From assembly GCA_947589695.1 (NCBI GenBank), contig CANQBY010000029.1, forward strand, positions 1-10,303: a stretch of 10,303 bases of DNA, read 5' to 3'. This document shows positions 6,453-10,303 of this stretch, one piece after another; positions within the stretch are counted from its first letter, which is position 1; every line of letters begins with the position of its first letter. Position numbers and translations under genes: made by a program. The notes below the pieces were generated by a model. It made no database searches, was not told the origin of the DNA, and saw only the letters and a program-made list of their open reading frames with translations. The stretch is from an uncultured Bacilli bacterium. GTDB taxonomy: Bacteria; Bacillota_I; Bacilli_A; RF39; UBA660.

Positions 6453-6882
6453 AATCTGCTCCATTAAATAAGTGTTCTGCCACATTTTCTAACTCTTCGC
6501 TAATTTCTAGATTGAATTTATCCCAATTTTCTTTGGACCATATTTCTACTCTTTCATTAGCCCCCACTATTACGCATTCTTTTAAAACATTCGCGTATTC
6601 TTTTTGAGTTTCGGTTAAACTAATGCGACCTTGTTTATCCAAATTACAATAAGCAGCAGCCGAAAAGAAAGCTCTTTGGAATGTTCGGGCATCTTTTTTG
6701 GTAAATGGCAAGCTTGCTAACTTGTCGACGATTTTTTTCCATTCCGCTTCTGTATAAATGTATAAACATTTTTCTAAGCCTCGTGTAACAATAAAAGTAT
6801 TTCCTAAACTACTACGATAATTAGCCGGAATTACTAATCTGTTTTTTTCATCAATATTATGATGAAACTCGCCCATGAACAT
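6439..6882 (-). CDS. mraZ: Transcriptional regulator MraZ
   Basis: First gene of the division operon, a DNA-binding protein with two SpoVT-AbrB folds; 147 aa, close to the B. subtilis length. It opens MFMGEFHHNID, the classical MraZ start, and holds a first loop DEKNR (11-15) and a second DKQGR (82-86). The family motif is DxxxR with Gly usually before the Arg, so Asn at 14 is a small deviation. KKDARTFQRAFFS and ECVIVGANERVEIWS are also characteristic. ATG at 6882 is chosen over the open frame to 6915 because of protein homology and a G-rich SD (GGGGGAT) 6-7 nt upstream. Three MraZ boxes in the leader suggest autoregulation, as reported in E. coli and Mollicutes. Confidence 0.96.
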   Translation of the reverse strand: MFMGEFHHNIDEKNRLVIPANYRSSLGNTFIVTRGLEKCLYIYTEAEWKKIVDKLASLPFTKKDARTFQRAFFSAAAYCNLDKQGRISLTETQKEYANVLKECVIVGANERVEIWSKENWDKFNLEISEELENVAEHLFNGADYETL

Positions 6883-6891
6883 TTTAATCCC

Positions 6892-6918
6892 CCACTTTCT
6901 ACCACAATGTACCACTGC
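6892..6918 (-). promoter_or_regulatory. MraZ operator: three direct-repeat boxes at 10-bp period
   Basis: On the minus strand, 5' to 3', the boxes are GCAGTGG (6918-6912), ATTGTGG (6908-6902) and AAAGTGG (6898-6892), each separated by 3 nt. The common core is GTGG every 10 bp, one helical turn. Published MraZ sites are tandem GTGG/TGGG-type repeats: TGGGN with 5-nt spacers in E. coli, and AAAGTG(T/G) with N3 spacers in Mollicutes. The array lies between the predicted transcription start and the start codon and touches the SD, so bound MraZ could block elongation, initiation or translation. Confidence 0.8.
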
Positions 6919-6926
6919 TTATCTTA

Positions 6927-6955
6927 ATATTACCAGAACTAACTCTATAAATCAA
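6927..6955 (-). promoter_or_regulatory. mraZ operon promoter
   Basis: TTGATT (6955-6950), a 17-nt spacer and TAATAT (6932-6927), with TGG directly before the -10 forming an extended -10. The predicted start is near 6920, just ahead of the first MraZ box, giving a leader of about 38 nt. The inverted repeat AGAACT (6935-6940) / AGTTCT (6955-6960) overlaps the spacer and -35. Confidence 0.65.
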
Positions 6956-7012
6956 GTTCTATCTGTTCGCCTCTTTTAGAAAGTCTCAAATTTTACAATA
7001 AATTTACATATC

Positions 7013-7035
7013 AAAAAAAGACTTAATCAAAGTCT
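7013..7035 (-). terminator. Intrinsic terminator of the two-TM protein gene
   Basis: On the minus strand AGACTT (7035-7030), loop TGATT, AAGTCT (7024-7019), then a run of T (7018-7013). The stem begins within the stop codon of the gene. It insulates the division operon from upstream transcription. Confidence 0.8.
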
Positions 7036-7645
7036 ATTTTCGAACTCTCGTATAAGTATTTTCTTCTAAATTAATTTGTTTTCTAGCTTTATCTTTATTT
7101 ATTTTTTTAATTTTATTAAGAACCACTAATCTTTTCATTAAAGCCATTTTCTCTGCATTAACCCGCGTGTCAAGATTAATTGCCCGATATTCTTGTAAAT
7201 CATAAAGATCATTGTTTTTTATTGTCTCTTGTTTGATATCTTTTTGTCTTTCTCTAACTAATTTTAATTCTTTTTCTAATCTTTTTTCTTTACCCTTACT
7301 TCCCACTTTAACCATTCTGGCAATTCCGTATTCATTTAACACTTTAGCTAAAACTACTCTAATAAGGGGATAAGCTAATACTAAACCTACTAATACATTT
7401 ACCCATTTAAGTGGATATTCTATTCCCTTACATGCTGCATAGATTATTGTTACTCCATAAAAAGCTCCCCCAAAAATAAAATATGCTTTCTTAAATATAT
7501 TTAAAAAATGGGTAATTCCTCTTTTTATCTTTTTTTCTAAATTCTCTAACTTTAAATTATTTAATTCTTTTACTATATTATTTTCTAATTTTTTTAAATC
7601 ATAATATTCTTTATTATTATAAACTATTTTATCTGAATAATTCAT
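7034..7645 (-). CDS. Unrecognised two-TM membrane protein with a basic C-terminal tail
   Basis: A 203-aa protein of no family I recognise. Numbered from ATG 7645, an N-terminal Asn/Lys/Glu-rich helical region (1-50) precedes two transmembrane segments (about 55-72 and 81-101). A long, highly basic tail follows, with a coiled-coil-like KEKRLEKELKLVRERQ stretch near 119-134. By the positive-inside rule both ends are probably cytoplasmic with a short external loop. The frame runs to 7684, but the start at 7645 is preferred: AAGGGGG precedes it, and the consensus promoter would start RNA near 7664, downstream of the longer start. It is monocistronic, with its own promoter and terminator, between the tiny YjcZ-like ORFs and mraZ. 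The function is unknown. Confidence 0.8.
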   Translation of the reverse strand: MNYSDKIVYNNKEYYDLKKLENNIVKELNNLKLENLEKKIKRGITHFLNIFKKAYFIFGGAFYGVTIIYAACKGIEYPLKWVNVLVGLVLAYPLIRVVLAKVLNEYGIARMVKVGSKGKEKRLEKELKLVRERQKDIKQETIKNNDLYDLQEYRAINLDTRVNAEKMALMKRLVVLNKIKKINKDKARKQINLEENTYTRVRK

Positions 7646-7670
7646 AATCCCCCTTCTTTCATGGTCAAAT

Positions 7671-7699
7671 ATTATAATACACAAACCCTAATTTGTCAA
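7671..7699 (-). promoter_or_regulatory. Perfect-consensus sigma-A promoter
   Basis: TTGACA (7699-7694), exactly 17 nt, TATAAT (7676-7671). The predicted start is near 7664, with a leader of about 19 nt to ATG 7645. This is the best promoter in the window, which suggests high constitutive expression of an unknown membrane protein. The terminator of the upstream transcript ends about ten bases before the -35. Confidence 0.85.
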
Positions 7700-7707
7700 A
7701 TTAACCA

Positions 7708-7732
7708 ACTAAAAAAGAGGTTAACCCTCTTT
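7708..7732 (-). terminator. Intrinsic terminator of the tiny membrane ORFs
   Basis: On the minus strand AAAGAGG (7732-7726), loop GTTAA, CCTCTTT (7720-7714), followed by more T and AGTTGG. The 7-bp stem has three G-C pairs, and its first bases overlap the stop codon at 7731-7733. Confidence 0.8.
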
Positions 7733-7868
7733 AAAATATTAATCCGCCTAGAATTATTGCTAGTAATATATATAAAACAATTATTAAGAATGCACTATTT
7801 TGTAATCCGAACCCTCCATTGTTATTGTTGCAATTATTCTGAGAGTTCCCTTTACTACAACATCCCAT
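7731..7868 (-). CDS. Tiny Gly/Asn/Cys-rich transmembrane protein, YjcZ-like
   Basis: A 45-codon gene. The protein opens MGCCSKGNSQNNCNNNN, then GGFGLQ, and then a single hydrophobic segment (about 26-45) ending GGLIF. A short polar Gly/Asn/Cys-rich head with a terminal membrane helix resembles the YjcZ family of small proteins, often annotated as sporulation proteins; the exact role is unknown. It has an excellent AGGAGGTG six bases before ATG 7868, ends at a strong terminator, and lies 30 nt downstream of a second ORF of the same design. Two adjacent Cys (3, 4) follow the start and a third is at 13. Sporulation is not shown by anything else here. Confidence 0.8.
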   Translation of the reverse strand: MGCCSKGNSQNNCNNNNGGFGLQNSAFLIIVLYILLAIILGGLIF

Positions 7869-7898
7869 GGGACACCTCCTATAAAATTTTTTAAAAGA

Positions 7899-7991
7899 CT
7901 AAATGAAAGCTCCTACTATAATAATTAATAAAATAAATAAAACTAAAATAATTGCTGCTCCAATACCATTACCATATCCACAATTATTCAT
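7899..7991 (-). CDS. Tiny transmembrane protein, YjcZ family
   Basis: A 30-codon gene. The protein opens MNNCGYGNGIGAA and continues as one membrane helix rich in I and L, ending IVGAFI. This matches the small YjcZ/YnzB-type design (polar Gly-rich head, about 20-residue hydrophobic tail), annotated as sporulation proteins in Bacilli but present in other Bacillota too. AAGGAGG lies 8 nt upstream of ATG 7991. An upstream ATG at 8000-7998 opens only a four-codon frame. It is first in a two-gene unit with the 45-aa ORF; no hairpin separates them. Confidence 0.8.
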   Translation of the reverse strand: MNNCGYGNGIGAAIILVLFILLIIIVGAFI

Positions 7992-8019
7992 AAATCATTC
8001 CTCCTTTATTTGTCTTTTC

Positions 8020-8025
8020 ATTATA
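8020..8025 (-). promoter_or_regulatory. -10-like element of the YjcZ-like pair, no sigma-A -35
   Basis: TATAAT (8025-8020) lies 29 nt upstream of the ATG, but no TTGACA-like hexamer is found 16-18 nt further up (ACATTA at the 17-nt position). It may need an activator or another sigma factor. A GGCAA-A-TTGCC palindrome is centred about 35 bp upstream of the -10. Confidence 0.4.
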
Positions 8026-8054
8026 TATTACGTAAAATTTTCTAATGTGTTCTA

Positions 8055-8065
8055 GGCAAATTGCC
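8055..8065. repeat. Palindrome between the YjcZ-like pair and prsA
   Basis: GGCAA, A, TTGCC is a perfect 5-1-5 inverted repeat and an unusually G/C-rich spot in this spacer. It lies between the divergent promoters, centred at roughly -47 from the leftward and -65 from the rightward predicted starts, positions typical for an activator. A repeat of this size can occur by chance. Confidence 0.35.
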
Positions 8066-8089
8066 AGATATCAAAATTTCCTAAAACTC

Positions 8090-8118
8090 TTGTATTTTTT
8101 CTTGGTTATTGCTATAAT
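8090..8118 (+). promoter_or_regulatory. prsA promoter with extended -10
   Basis: TTGTAT (8090-8095), 17 nt, TATAAT (8113-8118), preceded by TGC (extended -10). The predicted start is near 8125, three bases before GGAGG (8128-8132), giving a leader of about 17 nt to ATG 8142. Confidence 0.75.
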
Positions 8119-8141
8119 TAGTTTATTGGAGGAAAAAACAG

Positions 8142-9167
8142 ATGAAGAAAAAGATTATTTTATTAGGAACTTGTGCCCTTTTATTATGTGGCTGTGGCAA
8201 GATTCCTAAATTATCCAATGGTGATGAAGCCGTTGTAGAATTTAAAGGTGGCGACAAAATAAGTGTTAATGCTTTATATGATGAAATCAAAAATACTTAT
8301 GGTCTCGATACTTTAATAAATTTAATTGACAAATATGTCTATGAAAAAGAACTTAGTGATGCTACTACTGACGCTAAAAATTATGCTTCAGCTTATGTTA
8401 AACAAATGCGGGCTAGTTATGAAAATGACGCTGATTTTCTAAACGTTTTATCTCAATTTTACCGAGTTAACTCTATCGAAGCTTTCGAAAACAATGTCTA
8501 TTTAAGTTACTTACGAAATGAAGCTATTGAAAAATATGTTGGCGATAAACTAACGGAAAAAGAATTACAAGATTACTACGAAAATAATGTTTATCCTAAT
8601 ATGACCATTTCTCATATTTTAGTTACAGCGGATGTTACTAGTGATATGAGTTCTGAAGATCAAGAAAAAGCTGAAAAAGAGGCAAAAGATACAATTAATA
8701 AGATTATTGATGAACTAAAAAAAGCTCAAAAAAATAATAATGTTGCTGAAAAATTCAAAGAATTAGCCAAAGAATATTCTGAAGATGACAGCACTAAAGA
8801 TGATGGTGGTAATTTAGGAGAAATCAATCTTGGCAGTTTAGATAGTGAATACGATGAACTAGTTAAAGCTGCTGCTAGCCTTAAAGATGGCGAATTCTCT
8901 ACTGAACTTATCACTACCGAAGCTGGTTATCATGTAATCTTAAAAACTAAAACTGGCGAAAAAGAATCTTATGATGATTCTCTAGATAGTATGAAAGAAA
9001 AAATGGTAAATGATAAACTCGAAGAAGATCAAACCTTAATCACTGATGCTTATAAATTCTATCGTGATAAATACGAATTAGACATTATTGATGATGAACT
9101 AAATAGTCAATATGGCACTTACATGAATAATCTAATCAATAGTTATCGTAATAGTAGTAATAATTAA
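8142..9167 (+). CDS. prsA: PrsA-like lipoprotein foldase, parvulin-type peptidyl-prolyl isomerase
   Basis: A 341-aa exported lipoprotein. A basic MKKK start, a short hydrophobic stretch and the lipobox LCGC put the lipidated cysteine at C18. A helical, acidic N-terminal chaperone region (about 30-145) is followed by a parvulin domain at about 152-268, with ISHILV (H158), DDGGNLGEINLG and TEAGYHVI (H264) as landmarks, and then a C-terminal helical arm (about 275-335). A helix-rich insert with many Lys/Glu (about 165-200) follows the first parvulin strand. This N-arm, parvulin, C-arm order is that of PrsA, which folds secreted proteins and PBPs outside the membrane. GGAGG sits 9 nt before ATG. 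It is monocistronic and ends at a terminator shared with recX. A SurA-type function is unlikely in a monoderm. Confidence 0.93.
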   Translation: MKKKIILLGTCALLLCGCGKIPKLSNGDEAVVEFKGGDKISVNALYDEIKNTYGLDTLINLIDKYVYEKELSDATTDAKNYASAYVKQMRASYENDADFLNVLSQFYRVNSIEAFENNVYLSYLRNEAIEKYVGDKLTEKELQDYYENNVYPNMTISHILVTADVTSDMSSEDQEKAEKEAKDTINKIIDELKKAQKNNNVAEKFKELAKEYSEDDSTKDDGGNLGEINLGSLDSEYDELVKAAASLKDGEFSTELITTEAGYHVILKTKTGEKESYDDSLDSMKEKMVNDKLEEDQTLITDAYKFYRDKYELDIIDDELNSQYGTYMNNLINSYRNSSNN

Positions 9168-9194
9168 AACTTCCCTTTTTAGGAAGCTTTTTTT
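9166..9194. terminator. Bidirectional terminator between prsA and recX
   Basis: CTTCC (9170-9174) and GGAAG (9182-9186) form the stem around a 7-nt loop; flanking A and T runs can extend it with one bulge. Plus-strand tail: CTTTTTTT. Minus-strand tail: TTTTAATTATT. The recX stop codon (9179-9181) lies in the loop. Confidence 0.8.
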
Positions 9195-9946
9195 ATGTAA
9201 GAATCAACATCTATATCGGTATATCCTTTACTATATAAATAGGTTTTAATCTTATATTGAGTTGTTTTAATATCATATTTTCCTATGTATTTTTTATATA
9301 ATTTTTCTACTATTCTTTTAATTTCATCTTCATTATTTTTAATCTCTATTTTATCTAAAACTTCTCCAATATCTTCTTTCCTAAAACCTTTATTTATTAA
9401 TTCATTTAAAGTTTTAATTTTAAATTCTTTTTCGCTTTTTCTATTAGCCTTTAATTTTTTATCCACATACTTTTGAATCATTTCTCTATAAATATTATCA
9501 TCTATCTTATCTAAATACTTATCTATTTCTAAACTATCAAAACCTAAACTAAGAAGATCTTGTTTAATTTTTATATCCCCAATCATCTTTAAATTAATAC
9601 TATCATGAATAAAAGCCTCTATATAAACTTGATGATTCAAATAACCTTCTTTATTTAATCTCAAAAGCGCATAATTTATTTCTTTTTCTTGATACCCCTT
9701 TTTAATTAATATTTCTTTTATCTCTTTTTCGGCTCTAATTTTAATATCTATGGCTTTTAAAGCTTCATAATAGGCATTAAGTAAATTATTTTCTTGTATT
9801 ATTTTATCCCATAATCTTTTATCAAGTTCTTTTTTTAATAATAACTCATATTTAATTATAATATCATCATATAATTCATATGTTCCCTTATCAAATATAA
9901 TTTCATACTTATTTCCTTTTTTCTTTTTATATCTAATTATTTTCAT
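9179..9946 (-). CDS. recX: RecX-family regulatory protein
   Basis: A 255-aa protein matching RecX, which binds inside the RecA filament groove and limits its activity. The N-terminal 1-55 residues form a basic domain, and all-alpha three-helix repeats follow. The clearest signatures are the first repeat (about 59-105, ALKAIDIKIRAEKEIKEIL, then a KKGY turn and GYLN) and the second (about 105-145, with IGDIKIKQDLLSLG). A third, weaker repeat lies at about 207-252 (KTYLYSKGY). The length fits the larger Firmicutes RecX proteins. It is unusually Lys- and Ile-rich, in keeping with the base composition. ATG 9946 has AGGAG about 9 nt upstream. It is monocistronic and converges with prsA; recA is not nearby. 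Confidence 0.85.
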   Translation of the reverse strand: MKIIRYKKKKGNKYEIIFDKGTYELYDDIIIKYELLLKKELDKRLWDKIIQENNLLNAYYEALKAIDIKIRAEKEIKEILIKKGYQEKEINYALLRLNKEGYLNHQVYIEAFIHDSINLKMIGDIKIKQDLLSLGFDSLEIDKYLDKIDDNIYREMIQKYVDKKLKANRKSEKEFKIKTLNELINKGFRKEDIGEVLDKIEIKNNEDEIKRIVEKLYKKYIGKYDIKTTQYKIKTYLYSKGYTDIDVDSYIKKAS

Positions 9947-9965
9947 TTATCTTTCTCCTACCAAA

Positions 9966-9994
9966 AGTATATCAAACAAATATATGTAAGTCAA
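9966..9994 (-). promoter_or_regulatory. recX promoter with extended -10
   Basis: TTGACT (9994-9989), 17 nt, TATACT (9971-9966), with TGA just upstream of the -10. The predicted start is near 9959, so the leader is about 13 nt and begins at the AGGAG. No SOS-type operator was recognised in this short region. Confidence 0.75.
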
Positions 9995-9998
9995 ATTA

Positions 9999-10029
9999 AA
10001 ATACTGATTTTATTTTAAAACCAGTATTT
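9999..10029 (-). terminator. Long-stem terminator after the Rpn-like ORF
   Basis: AAATACTG (10029-10022) pairs with CAGTATTT (10006-9999), then a G-U pair (10021/10007) and TTTTA/TAAAA, with a 3-nt loop: a 14-bp stem on the minus strand. The tail is TTTT-AATTTG-like. On the plus strand the G-U becomes A-C and breaks the stem, although CGTTTTTTG follows. It ends five bases before the recX -35. Confidence 0.8.
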
Positions 10030-10039
10030 CGTTTTTTGT

Positions 10040-10303
10040 TTACTTTAAGGATTCAATTTCATTTATAGATAAACCCGTACATTCTGATATGAGCTTAGTA
10101 TCAAGTTTTTTGGATAACATTTCTCGAGCAATATTATTTTTCTCTTCAAGAGAACCTTGCTCATATCCTTGCTCTTTTCCAATCTCAATACCTTTGTCTT
10201 CCGCTATCTTCTCAGCCCATTTCCCGAATATCTCTTGGGTTTCTAAATCGTTAACATACATCTCTAAATTTTTGTCTAGTTCCATTAGTAACTCATCTCC
10301 CTT
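10040..10303 (-). CDS. C-terminal part of an Rpn/PD-(D/E)XK transposase-like protein
   Basis: The frame has no stop between 10040 and the right edge (87 codons plus stop visible), so it is probably the end of a longer gene. Upstream of the first Met (10285) the frame reads KGDELL. The visible part has a helical stretch with KWAEKIAEDKG, a Gly/Glu/Lys/Gln repeat (GIEIGKEQGYEQGSLEE) and a closing helix-turn-helix-like tail (ISECTGLSINEIESL). This tail is typical of Rpn-family recombination-promoting nucleases and related PD-(D/E)XK putative transposases common in gut Bacillota. The catalytic domain would be outside the window, so activity cannot be judged. A stand-alone 81-aa gene starting at ATG 10285 is possible but less likely. 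Confidence 0.7.
   Translation of the reverse strand, partial: KGDELLMELDKNLEMYVNDLETQEIFGKWAEKIAEDKGIEIGKEQGYEQGSLEEKNNIAREMLSKKLDTKLISECTGLSINEIESLK

Noticed and set aside
6453..6485. N-terminal extension of RsmH
   Set aside because: The extension lies inside mraZ and precedes the conserved family start; GGAG is spaced correctly for ATG 6452.
7661..7894. 77-codon plus-strand ORF
   Set aside because: It is antisense to the consensus promoter, the terminator at 7708-7732 and the 45-aa YjcZ-like gene, all of which are better supported.
8726..8914. 62-codon minus-strand ORF
   Set aside because: Antisense shadow of the prsA parvulin domain; Ser/Leu-rich low-complexity product and no RBS.
9285..9476. 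63-codon plus-strand ORF
   Set aside because: Antisense shadow of recX with a Phe/Leu/Ser-rich product expected from reading Lys/Glu codons backwards.
1..10303. tRNA, rRNA, CRISPR array, insertion-sequence ends or riboswitch
   Set aside because: Read on both strands, no cloverleaf-like genes, spaced identical repeats, terminal inverted repeats or recognisable riboswitch cores were seen.

Overview
The window is strongly AT-rich and reads like a low-GC monoderm bacterium of the Bacillota (Bacilli or Erysipelotrichia-like lineages, or a wall-bearing relative of the Mollicutes). The evidence is a Gram-positive style mraZ-rsmH-ftsL-pbpB division operon, a class B penicillin-binding protein with C-terminal PASTA repeats, a PrsA-type lipoprotein foldase, consensus sigma-A promoters and strong Shine-Dalgarno sites. 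UGA is a normal stop codon (engB and rsmH end in TGA), so this is not a code-4 mycoplasma. The exact taxon cannot be fixed from the sequence alone.

Layout, left to right. Positions 1-100 hold a consensus promoter, a hairpin and a ribosome binding site, all pointing left to a gene outside the window. Next, on the minus strand, are an unrecognised protein built of three tandem repeats of about 80 residues (101-1237), a DEDDh exonuclease (1310-1852) and the ribosome-assembly GTPase EngB (1849-2430, ATGA overlap). A small unrecognised plus-strand gene (2524-2874) diverges from engB, apparently across a shared palindromic -35 element. From 6882 down to about 2875 runs a minus-strand division and wall operon: mraZ, rsmH, ftsL, pbpB and possibly a 61-codon ORF. 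Its leader carries three MraZ-type boxes at an exact 10-bp period. Upstream lie a two-TM membrane protein (7034-7645) with a perfect TTGACA-17-TATAAT promoter, and two tiny YjcZ-like transmembrane ORFs (7731-7868, 7899-7991). Divergent from these is prsA (8142-9167), which converges with recX (9179-9946). The right edge cuts a minus-strand ORF that looks like the C-terminal tail of an Rpn/PD-(D/E)XK-type nuclease-transposase.

How the genes fit together: MraZ probably autoregulates the operon that makes RsmH (16S rRNA methylation), FtsL (divisome scaffold) and the septal transpeptidase. PrsA is the extracytoplasmic foldase that, in better-studied Firmicutes, helps exported proteins including PBPs to fold. 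EngB and RsmH both act on the ribosome. The dcw cluster stops after pbpB; no mraY, murD or ftsW follows.

Most of the window is housekeeping. The parts least explained by known families are the triple-repeat protein at the left, the small gene divergent from engB, the two-TM protein and the tiny membrane ORFs. Transcription units are packed tightly, with terminators ending within a few bases of the next promoter and several leaders that seem to start almost at the Shine-Dalgarno.
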